13,170 bases of DNA from NCBI GenBank assembly GCA_017441965.1, contig JAFSBF010000059.1, positions 1-13,170 on the forward strand. Reading direction: 5' to 3'. The notes below the pieces were generated by a model. The model saw only the letters and a list, made by a program, of their open reading frames with translations. It had not been told where the DNA came from and did no database searches. Positions within the stretch are counted from its first letter, which is position 1. Every line of letters starts with the position of its first letter. Both the position numbers and the translations under genes were made by a program. The stretch is from Clostridia bacterium. Lineage in GTDB: Bacteria > Bacillota > Clostridia > UMGS1883. Shown in pieces: positions 7,140 through 13,170 of the stretch.

Positions 7140-7168
7140 TTGAAATTACCATCATTTGGTGGTATACT
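7140..7168 (+). promoter_or_regulatory. SigA promoter of the citrate synthase gene
   Basis: TTGAAA (7140-7145) and TATACT (7163-7168) are separated by exactly 17 bases, and a TGG directly before the -10 gives an extended -10. Transcription should start near 7175, leaving a leader of about 25 bases before ATG 7201. GGAG at 7187-7190 serves as the Shine-Dalgarno. An imperfect dyad, ACCATCATTTGGTGGT, lies in the spacer at 7148-7163 and could be an operator, but this is weak. The rest of the 7082-7200 gap holds only AT-rich sequence. Confidence 0.88.
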
Positions 7169-7200
7169 AATATTTAATTAGTTTTTGGAGTTGATGGCAG

Positions 7201-8550
7201 ATGCAAAATAATGATGCTTTATTTGATAAGCTTTGTAATCTTACAAAGGATGTATATTCAATTGATTCTGAGCTTTACAACAGATACAGTGTAAAAAGAG
7301 GACTTCGTAACTCTAACGGAAGCGGTGTTCTCGTTGGACTTACAAAGGTCGGCGACGTTCACGGTTACCTTCTTGACGAAGGGGAAAAGCAGGCAATAGA
7401 CGGTCAGCTCCGTTACAGAGGTGTAAATGTTACAGATATTGTTGAGGGTTGTGACAGGGATAACCGTTTCGGTTTTGAAGAGGTTGTGTATCTTCTTCTT
7501 TTCGGCAGACTTCCCAAAAAGGAGGAGCTTGAAGAATTTTCCCGCTACCTCGGCTCAAAGAGGCAGCTTTACCCCAACTTTACAGAAGATATGATTTTAA
7601 AGGCACCAAGTAATAACATTATGAATAAGCTTGCCCGCAGTGTTCTTGCAAGCTACTCGTATGACGATAACCCTGATGAGGTATCAATTGAAAATGTACT
7701 TCGTCAGTCGTTTGAGCTTATTGCACGTTTCCCTGCTATGATTGCACACGCCTATCAGGCAAAGTCGCATTATTATGACGGGAAAAGTCTTATTCTCCAC
7801 TCGCCCCGTGCAGATATGAGTACGGCTGAAAACTTCCTTTATATGATGCGCCCGAATAATGAGTTTACGCAGACGGAGGCACATCTTCTTGACCTTGCAC
7901 TCATTCTTCACGCAGAGCACGGCGGTGGTAACAACTCAACCTTTACAACACACGTTCTTTCATCATCAGGCACAGATACCTACAGTGCAATTGCAGCGGC
8001 AATCGGCTCTCTTAAAGGACCAAAGCACGGCGGTGCAAATGCAAAGGTTATGGGAATGATTGATGATTTCAAGGCAAATATTACTGATATTACAGATGAA
8101 AAGCAAATAAGAGAGCATATTATAAAACTCTACCGCAAAGAGTCTTATGACCATAGCGGCCTTGTATACGGTATAGGTCACGCCATTTATACAAAGAGCG
8201 ACCCCCGTGCCGTTCTTCTTCGAAAGAGTGCAGGTATGCTCGCCCGTGAAAAGCATATGGAAGAGGAGCTTTTGATGTATGACCTCATTGCCAAAAATGC
8301 GATTGAGCTTTTCACCGAAATAACGGGCAAGGAAAAAGACCTTGCAATCAATGTTGACTTTTACAGCGGTTTTGTTTATAAAATGCTCAACATTCCGCCT
8401 GAGGTTTACACACCAATTTTTGCTATGAGCAGAATTGCAGGCTGGTGTGCACACCGTCTTGAGGAAATTATGGTTTCTGACAGAATTATACGTCCTGCGT
8501 ATAAGAATGTTTTAAAAGCCAAAGAATATGTCGATATTGAAAACAGATAA
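7201..8550 (+). CDS. gltA: Citrate synthase (citrate/2-methylcitrate synthase family)
   Basis: The protein has 449 residues, longer than the roughly 370-residue Bacillus enzyme because of an N-terminal extension of about 45 residues. It condenses acetyl-CoA with oxaloacetate to give citrate, most likely to supply 2-oxoglutarate and glutamate in an incomplete TCA pathway; that role is inferred. The catalytic triad positions are present: H240 in HAEHGGGNNSTF, H276 in GPKHGGAN and D386 in VDFYSG. Substrate-binding residues are seen in GIGHAIYTKSDPR (about 324-336) and SRIAGWCAHRLEE (410-422). The gene stands alone between divergent spoIID and a hairpin-rich spacer and has its own strong promoter. 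No aconitase or isocitrate dehydrogenase gene is in view. A 2-methylcitrate synthase cannot be excluded from motifs, but no propionate genes are nearby. Confidence 0.94.
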   Translation: MQNNDALFDKLCNLTKDVYSIDSELYNRYSVKRGLRNSNGSGVLVGLTKVGDVHGYLLDEGEKQAIDGQLRYRGVNVTDIVEGCDRDNRFGFEEVVYLLLFGRLPKKEELEEFSRYLGSKRQLYPNFTEDMILKAPSNNIMNKLARSVLASYSYDDNPDEVSIENVLRQSFELIARFPAMIAHAYQAKSHYYDGKSLILHSPRADMSTAENFLYMMRPNNEFTQTEAHLLDLALILHAEHGGGNNSTFTTHVLSSSGTDTYSAIAAAIGSLKGPKHGGANAKVMGMIDDFKANITDITDEKQIREHIIKLYRKESYDHSGLVYGIGHAIYTKSDPRAVLLRKSAGMLAREKHMEEELLMYDLIAKNAIELFTEITGKEKDLAINVDFYSGFVYKMLNIPPEVYTPIFAMSRIAGWCAHRLEEIMVSDRIIRPAYKNVLKAKEYVDIENR

Positions 8551-8725
8551 AGAGGATGACAGGGTCATCCTCTCGCAAAAGAAGTTTTCTAAAGTAAACA
8601 TTCTTTTGCGAAGAAAGGGCTTTCGCTCGCGCGGCACTCACCGTGCCAGCCCTTGCAGGGTGTCAAAATCGATGTACACGCCCCCGATTTTGACGGATTT
8701 TATGTGTTAAGGGAGTACCCTTAAC
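8551..8725 (+). repeat. Block of five consecutive hairpins between gltA and glnS
   Basis: Starting on the base after the gltA stop, five inverted repeats follow one another. (1) AGAGGATGAC/GTCATCCTCT, 8551-8573, loop AGG. (2) CGCAAAAGAA/TTCTTTTGCG, 8574-8610, extended inward by GTTT/AAAC with a bulged A. (3) AAGGGCT/AGCCCTT, 8615-8654, containing GGCAC/GTGCC. (4) GTCAAAATCG/CGATTTTGAC, 8662-8694. (5) GTTAAGGG/CCCTTAAC, 8706-8725, loop AGTA. All outer arms are perfect. None is followed by a proper T-run, so these are not a standard terminator, although hairpin 1 may stop gltA transcription. The GC-rich part (8617-8660) differs in composition from its surroundings. It could be a dispersed palindromic repeat cluster or a structured RNA. 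A short frame across it is not coding. The remaining 46 bases up to glnS hold its ribosome binding site and no clear promoter. Confidence 0.85.
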
Positions 8726-8757
8726 AATCCCCTGAAAAAAATTGAAACAAGAAAAAC

Positions 8758-8762
8758 GGAGG
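8758..8762 (+). promoter_or_regulatory. Ribosome binding site of glnS (decides the start)
   Basis: GGAGG ends nine bases before the ATG at 8772. The frame is open to a TTG at 8742, but that lacks a Shine-Dalgarno and would add ten residues not seen in the family, so the ATG is chosen. Confidence 0.8.
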
Positions 8763-8771
8763 TATCTTTTT

Positions 8772-10424
8772 ATGCAGGAAGGTTACTCAAATTTCATTCA
8801 CGATATTATTGATGAGGATTTGGCGGCAGGCCGTGAAAACGGTGTGCACACACGCTTTCCTCCCGAGCCTAACGGTTATCTTCATATAGGAAGTGCCAAG
8901 GCTATATGGATTAATTTTATGACGGCAAAAAAATATAACGGACTTTTCAATCTCCGTTATGACGATACAAACCCCGTAAAGGAAGATGATGAGTTTGTAA
9001 AGGCAATCGAAGCTGACCTTCACTGGCTCGGTGCTGACCCTACGGGCGGAATTTACTACGGCAGTGACTATTTTGACAAGTGCTATGAATTTGCCTGCAA
9101 GCTTATCCGTGACGGCAAGGCATTTGTATGCGACCTTTCTCAGGAGGAAATGGCACAATACCGCGGAACACTGACAGAGCCGGGTAAGGAAAGCCCATAC
9201 CGCAATCGTAGTGTAGAGGAAAATCTCGACCTTTTTGAGCGTATGAAAAACGGTGAATTTGAAAACGGTCAGAGGACACTTCGTGCAAAGATTGATATGG
9301 CATCACCCAATATGAATATGCGTGACCCCGTTATCTACCGTATACTTCATATGAACCATCACCGTCAGGGTGATAAGTGGTGCATATATCCTATGTACGA
9401 CTTTGCGCATCCCATTCAGGACGCTTTGGAGGGTATTACACATTCCCTCTGCTCTATCGAGTTTGAAAACCACCGTCCGCTCTATAACTGGGTTGTTGAG
9501 AATGTTGGCTTTGACCACGACCCGCATCAGTATGAATTTGCACGTCTTAATATGACATATACCGTTATGAGTAAGCGTTACCTTCGTAAGCTCGTTGAAA
9601 CGGGCAATGTTGACGGATGGGACGACCCGAGAATGCCAACCCTTCAGGGACTTAGAAGGCGTGGCTATACACCTTCTGCAATATTTGACTTTATTGAAAG
9701 AAGCGGTGTTGCAAAGGCAAACTCTATGGCAGACATCAGGCTTCTTGAATACTGCATTTGTGAGGAGCTTAACGAAAACGCTCAGCGCCGTGTTGCAGTA
9801 ATCGAGCCTCTTAAGGTTACAATAACAAATCTTCCCGATGACCATATAGAGTATTTTGAGCTTCCAAACCATCCCAAGCGTGAGGAGCTTGGCACACGAA
9901 AGGTTCCCTTTACAAATAAGCTCTATATCGAGCAGAGCGACTTTATGGAAGAACCCGTTCCCGGATTTAAACGTCTTAAGCCCGACGGCGAGGTAAGACT
10001 TATGGGCTCATACATTATGAAGTGTAATGAGGTATTGCACGATGAAAACGGTAATGTTTGTGAGCTTTTGTGCACTGTTGATACCGAGACGGGTAACGGT
10101 ATGCCCACAGACGGCAGAAAGGTTAAGGGCAATATCCACTGGCTCAGCCGTGAAACGGCTGTACCTTTCAGCGTTCATCAGTTTGACAATATCTTTAACA
10201 AAGAAAATGTTGCCACCCTTCTTGAGGATGACAACTTCGATGAATTTATTAATCCCAATTCACTTATCGTTTATGAAAACGCTTATGGCGAGCCTTCATT
10301 AAAGGATGCCGAGGTTGGGGAAAAATTCCAGTTTGTACGTATGGGTTACTTCACACGTGACAGTAAAGATACAAATGTGTTTAACCGTACTGCACCGCTT
10401 AAAAGCTCATTTAAACCACAGTAA
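8772..10424 (+). CDS. glnS: Glutaminyl-tRNA synthetase
   Basis: The protein has 550 residues, close to the 554 of E. coli GlnRS. It charges tRNA-Gln with glutamine in one step. The class I Rossmann core carries FPPEPNGYLHIGSAKAI (29-45), whose signature is HIGS rather than the usual HIGH. The KMSKS equivalent is VMSKR (265-269). GlnRS-specific blocks are strong: LRYDDTNPVKED (61-72), GTLTEPGKESPYRNRSVEENLDLFERM, TLRAKIDM, NMRDPVIYRI and YPMYDFAHPIQDALEGITHSLC (206-227). The two beta-barrel anticodon-binding domains follow from about 340 to the end. These blocks separate it from non-discriminating GluRS. Most Firmicutes make Gln-tRNA through GatCAB, so a GlnRS here suggests acquisition by transfer within the clostridial lineage; this is inference. 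Transcription probably ends at the terminator 8 bases downstream. No promoter is clear upstream. Confidence 0.96.
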   Translation: MQEGYSNFIHDIIDEDLAAGRENGVHTRFPPEPNGYLHIGSAKAIWINFMTAKKYNGLFNLRYDDTNPVKEDDEFVKAIEADLHWLGADPTGGIYYGSDYFDKCYEFACKLIRDGKAFVCDLSQEEMAQYRGTLTEPGKESPYRNRSVEENLDLFERMKNGEFENGQRTLRAKIDMASPNMNMRDPVIYRILHMNHHRQGDKWCIYPMYDFAHPIQDALEGITHSLCSIEFENHRPLYNWVVENVGFDHDPHQYEFARLNMTYTVMSKRYLRKLVETGNVDGWDDPRMPTLQGLRRRGYTPSAIFDFIERSGVAKANSMADIRLLEYCICEELNENAQRRVAVIEPLKVTITNLPDDHIEYFELPNHPKREELGTRKVPFTNKLYIEQSDFMEEPVPGFKRLKPDGEVRLMGSYIMKCNEVLHDENGNVCELLCTVDTETGNGMPTDGRKVKGNIHWLSRETAVPFSVHQFDNIFNKENVATLLEDDNFDEFINPNSLIVYENAYGEPSLKDAEVGEKFQFVRMGYFTRDSKDTNVFNRTAPLKSSFKPQ

Positions 10425-10431
10425 TACTTTG

Positions 10432-10482
10432 ATACAAAAAAGGTACACACCACTTTGCACGTGATGTGTACCTTTTTTGTAT
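10432..10482. terminator. Bidirectional intrinsic terminator between convergent glnS and hydrogenase genes
   Basis: ATACAAAAAAGGTACACA (10432-10449) and TGTGTACCTTTTTTGTAT (10465-10482) are perfect reverse complements. Inside, CAC (10451-10453) pairs with GTG (10461-10463) around TTTGCAC. An A-run on one arm and a T-run on the other let it terminate transcription from both directions, after glnS on + and after the hydrogenase gene (stop at 10488) on -. Confidence 0.93.
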
Positions 10483-10487
10483 TTAAT

Positions 10488-11909
10488 TTACTTTAATACT
10501 GAAACGGCATCCCCGATAGTTTTTTCCAAAGCTTCTCTGCCGTACTTATCAACCTCGGCTTTATTTTTTTCGCCGTGTGTTAAACATCCTGCACCGCCGA
10601 TACAACCGCCTATACAAGCCATACCCTCAATAAAATTAGCATCCAGAACATTTTTACTCTTTTTAAGAAGTGCCATTTTGCACGCTTCAATACCGTCACA
10701 TGGAATTGCCTTTAAATCAAAATCAATATTCTGTTCTTTTAAGCCCTGCGCTACAGCATCGGAAAGGCCTCCGCTGCGTGCAAATATTCTGCCAAAGTAT
10801 GATGCGTTATCCAGAACCTCTTCCTCAAGCGTTGTAATATCAATATCCTTACTGTCATAAAGTGCCTGAAGCTCCTCAAAAGTAAGAACTGCATCTACAT
10901 ACGGTTTAACCTCTTCAAGCTGTGCCTCTGCTTTCTTTGCAGTACAGGGGCCTATAAACACAACCTTTGAATCAGGGTCAGTATCTTTAATATACTTTGC
11001 AAGTGCCGCCATCGGTGATAGATTATGCGAAATATACTGCACCAAATCAGGAAACGCTGATTTTACATAAGCTACAAATGCAGGGCAGCAGGAGCTTGTC
11101 AAAAAGCCTTTTTCACTGAGTTCTTTTGATTCAGCCTGTGCAACCATATCTGCACCAAGAGCCGCTTCAATAACAGTAAAGAAACCAAGTTCTTTAAGAC
11201 CTTTAATTACCTGACCAAGTTTTGCATATGTAAACTGGCTCGAAATCGAAGGCGCCACCATTGCGTAAACCTTATATTTTTTATTATAATCACTCTTCTT
11301 TATTAAGTCAATTACGTTTAAGATATAAGACTTATCCATAATAGCGCCAAACGTGCACTGATATACACAAGCACCGCAAGCAGTACATTTACTGTTATCA
11401 ATTGCGGCAGCGTTATCCTCATTGATAGAAATAGCCTTTATTTTGCAGGCATTCTGACAGGGACGCTTACGGTTCACGATAGCATAATACGGGCAAACCT
11501 TTGCGCATTGACCACATTCAATACACTTTGATTTATCGATATGTGCCACATGGTTATGGTCGAAAGAGATTGCCCCTCTTTTACAAACATCTTCGCATCT
11601 GTGGGCAAGGCATCCTCTGCAGGAATCAGTTACCTCATAACCTGCTGCGGGACATTCGTCACAAGCAATGTCAATAACCTCAATCACGTTAGGGTTATCC
11701 TTATCTCCGCCCATTGCAATTCTTACACGCTCTGAAAGAGTTGCCCGTTCTTTATAAACGCAGCAACGCATCGTTGAAGTTTTTCCCGGAACAATTGTTT
11801 TTGGTATTTCCAGTACATTTTCAAGAAGTGTATCATTCCATGCCTCTCTTGCAACCTCACGCAATACTTTATACTTCAAATGCTGAACTTTTGTATCAAA
11901 TTTTTTCAT
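10488..11909 (-). CDS. [FeFe]-hydrogenase-like iron-sulfur protein (group B-like, monomeric)
   Basis: The protein has 473 residues. The N-terminal 45 residues lack cysteines. Cysteine-rich ferredoxin-like modules follow: CDECP (83-87), CRGCLAHRCEDVC (97-109), CIECGQCAKVCP (129-140), CQNAC (151-155) and CTACGACVYQC (175-185). The hydrogenase catalytic domain begins at about 213. H-cluster motifs are L1 SSCCPAF (272-278), L2 GPCTAKKAE (320-328) and L3 EGMACIGGC (428-436), so the four H-cluster cysteines (C275, C322, C432, C436) and the proton-relay Cys (C274) are present. Compared with group A enzymes, the first L1 residue is Ser and the Met of L2 is Gly, which points to the group B type as I recall it. 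It starts 12 bases after a SpoIIE-type phosphatase gene with AAGGGG as Shine-Dalgarno. The role may be H2 production from ferredoxin, or redox/H2 sensing as the neighbour suggests. No HydE, HydF or HydG maturation gene is in the window. Confidence 0.9.
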   Translation of the reverse strand: MKKFDTKVQHLKYKVLREVAREAWNDTLLENVLEIPKTIVPGKTSTMRCCVYKERATLSERVRIAMGGDKDNPNVIEVIDIACDECPAAGYEVTDSCRGCLAHRCEDVCKRGAISFDHNHVAHIDKSKCIECGQCAKVCPYYAIVNRKRPCQNACKIKAISINEDNAAAIDNSKCTACGACVYQCTFGAIMDKSYILNVIDLIKKSDYNKKYKVYAMVAPSISSQFTYAKLGQVIKGLKELGFFTVIEAALGADMVAQAESKELSEKGFLTSSCCPAFVAYVKSAFPDLVQYISHNLSPMAALAKYIKDTDPDSKVVFIGPCTAKKAEAQLEEVKPYVDAVLTFEELQALYDSKDIDITTLEEEVLDNASYFGRIFARSGGLSDAVAQGLKEQNIDFDLKAIPCDGIEACKMALLKKSKNVLDANFIEGMACIGGCIGGAGCLTHGEKNKAEVDKYGREALEKTIGDAVSVLK

Positions 11910-11921
11910 ACCTCACACCCC

Positions 11922-13094
11922 TTAAAAATAACTTACTTTAATTCTTTTTCCCATCATTTTGAGACACTTTGAAAGCTCCTCAACCAAATTCATTTTAATA
12001 CTGAAATTTATAGGCAAATCAGGGTTCTGATGTGCAGGATTTATAGCACGACCAACATAAAAATTTATGTCTGTTGCTTCTTCAAAAAGAAGCTGGCAAA
12101 TAAGTGATGCTCCGTCACGCTTATAATTCCAATGCTCATACATTTCGTTTTCGCCCAAGTAGTCTTTAGCATATTCTAAAACCTTATTGACAGTAATAAC
12201 GCCCTCTGTTACTAAATCAACGCCCTCAAGCTTTGCAATCGGAGGAACATCCGACTTTTCAAAATTAAGGGTTGCCTGAAGCGGCTTTTTTAAATATTTT
12301 GCTGCAATAGAGGAAGTCGTTCCTCCGCATATAATATGCTTTCCCTCTTTTGAAAAGAAAAGCGACATCATTCTATCTGCGTCATCACGGTTTGACGGAG
12401 GACCAAAAAGAATATTCATAGGCTCTCTTTTTCTTATTTTCACTATACATGCCGTTGCATCATCACCCGGCTTTTGTCCGTAAAGCTTGTCACATTCATC
12501 AACTAAAAGCGTAGATAAATTCTTTGCCGTAAGACCTGTTACTGACATAGTCTCCATAAACTCAATTATGTCTTCTCTCTTCCAGCCAAAGTTATACGCC
12601 ATACCAATCCCCGCATGGGGGCATCCGTCACTCATTGCAATGAAAATATCTCCCTCATGCAGGCGAATAAGTGACTTATATATCTTTTTGCCGTCAATAT
12701 TCATTTCGGTTTTAGGATAATCATAGTTTTTATTATTGCGAAGAACAATCGCCTGCGGATTGTCATACTGAATGATTTCAGCAGTTTCGTTATTGATAAG
12801 GTGCATAATCGTAAATGTTGAATATGCAACACCACGAACAGAACAAACAGGAAGCGTTGCCGCAATTGTTGATACACATTCTTCGATAGGAAGTCCTGCC
12901 GCCATCATAGTTGAAATAATTTTTGATGTAAGAGTAGACAAAATACTTGCTTTAACACCGCTTCCAAGTCCGTCTGCAAGGACGATAACCGTTGAATTGT
13001 CACTCTGCTCTACAATTTCCACATGGTCACCGCAAAGCTGTTCGCCGTAGTGGTTAATACTTTTCCAGCCGATATCTGCACATAAATCATTCAT
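11922..13094 (-). CDS. SpoIIE-family PP2C serine/threonine phosphatase with uncharacterised C-terminal domain
   Basis: The protein has 390 residues and no membrane segment, unlike true SpoIIE. The PP2C-type domain spans about 1-223, with metal-binding acids at D23 (GDHVEI), D41-G42 (LADGLGSG), D156-G157 (MSDGCPHAG) and D211-D212 (GDDATACIV). Such enzymes usually dephosphorylate anti-anti-sigma-factor-like proteins. The remaining 165 residues (226-390) are a distinct domain that I do not recognise. It begins ILFGPPSNRDDAD and carries a glycine-rich ICGGTTSSIAAKYL (255-268) and GVDLVTEGVIT (291-301). The ATG overlaps the stop of the preceding gene by eight bases (ATGAATGA), with GGAG ten bases upstream, so translation is coupled. 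The hydrogenase-like gene follows 12 bases downstream. The pairing suggests that the iron-sulfur protein's redox state controls, or is read out through, phosphatase activity; that is inference. Confidence 0.9.
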   Translation of the reverse strand: MNDLCADIGWKSINHYGEQLCGDHVEIVEQSDNSTVIVLADGLGSGVKASILSTLTSKIISTMMAAGLPIEECVSTIAATLPVCSVRGVAYSTFTIMHLINNETAEIIQYDNPQAIVLRNNKNYDYPKTEMNIDGKKIYKSLIRLHEGDIFIAMSDGCPHAGIGMAYNFGWKREDIIEFMETMSVTGLTAKNLSTLLVDECDKLYGQKPGDDATACIVKIRKREPMNILFGPPSNRDDADRMMSLFFSKEGKHIICGGTTSSIAAKYLKKPLQATLNFEKSDVPPIAKLEGVDLVTEGVITVNKVLEYAKDYLGENEMYEHWNYKRDGASLICQLLFEEATDINFYVGRAINPAHQNPDLPINFSIKMNLVEELSKCLKMMGKRIKVSYF

Positions 13095-13170
13095 CCTGTA
13101 TCGACTCCTTTAGCTTTGCAAGAGCAATTTTTGTTTCTGCGGCAGTTTCTCCAAGAAGCGATGCAATTTC
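13087..13170 (-). CDS. Unknown gene, C-terminal 27 residues only (start outside window)
   Basis: The frame is open from the window edge to TGA (13089-13087), overlapping the phosphatase start by eight bases. The visible residues start EIASLLGETAAETKIALAKL and end KESIQDE. The pattern faintly resembles the recognition part of a helix-turn-helix, such as sigma region 4 (EIA-x-LLG), but the fragment is too short to assign. Its overlap shows that it belongs to the phosphatase-hydrogenase operon. Confidence 0.7.
   Translation of the reverse strand, partial: EIASLLGETAAETKIALAKLKESIQDE

Noticed and set aside
7966..8454. 162-codon antisense frame inside gltA
   Set aside because: It is a Cys/Asn/Ile-rich shadow of a well-supported citrate synthase frame, with no start signals.
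8528..8710. 60-codon + strand frame across the five-hairpin block
   Set aside because: It overlaps the end of gltA and runs through inverted repeats; there is no ribosome binding site and no protein-like composition.
8690..8718. TTGACG at 8690-8695 as a -35 for glnS
   Set aside because: The base run 17 positions downstream (GAGTAC) is a poor -10 and lies in the fifth hairpin.
9303..9872. 189-codon antisense frame inside glnS
   Set aside because: It is the complement of strongly conserved GlnRS blocks and no independent signals are seen.
1..13170. CRISPR arrays, tRNA/rRNA genes, transposases or phage genes
   Set aside because: No regularly spaced repeats, no T-loop-like GGTTCGAATCC motif and no recognisable mobile-element proteins were seen by eye.

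Overview
The window reads as chromosomal DNA of an anaerobic, endospore-forming member of the Clostridia. The evidence is a Gram-positive AddAB recombination nuclease, an adjacent spoIID-spoIIQ pair, a cysteine-rich [FeFe]-hydrogenase-like protein, a SpoIIE-family phosphatase, A-rich strong Shine-Dalgarno sites and moderately AT-rich composition. A gut Oscillospiraceae/Ruminococcaceae-like organism is my best guess, but this is inference and not a taxonomic assignment. No phage, insertion sequence, CRISPR array, tRNA or rRNA was found.

Layout on the + strand, left part: the 3' end of addB (2-502), then addA (504-4121), one base apart. Next is a 163-base nested inverted repeat (4122-4284) whose last bases are the ribosome binding site of an unrecognised single-pass membrane protein (4294-5004). 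A 65-residue acidic protein follows (5043-5240), closed by a perfect 23-bp terminator hairpin. Middle: on the - strand spoIID (7081 to 6125) and spoIIQ (6080 to 5412) form a sporulation operon for engulfment. They are divergent from a citrate synthase gene (7201-8550), which has a textbook sigma-A promoter. Between citrate synthase and glutaminyl-tRNA synthetase (8772-10424) lies a dense run of five hairpins (8551-8725). Right part: glnS converges on a - strand operon across a shared bidirectional terminator. In transcription order that operon is the tail of an unknown gene, a SpoIIE-type PP2C phosphatase (13094 to 11922) and an [FeFe]-hydrogenase-like protein (11909 to 10488).

How the genes fit together: AddAB processes double-strand breaks. 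SpoIID and SpoIIQ act at the engulfing septum during sporulation. Citrate synthase feeds 2-oxoglutarate/glutamate synthesis, and GlnRS charges tRNA-Gln directly, which is not the usual Firmicute route. The phosphatase-hydrogenase pair is translationally coupled to its upstream gene and looks like a redox or hydrogen sensing and signalling unit, although a catalytic hydrogenase is not excluded.

The items most worth a second look are the nested inverted repeat that can trap a ribosome binding site (4122-4284), the five-hairpin block (8551-8725), the unrecognised membrane/acidic protein pair behind addAB, and the phosphatase-hydrogenase operon with an uncharacterised C-terminal domain on the phosphatase.
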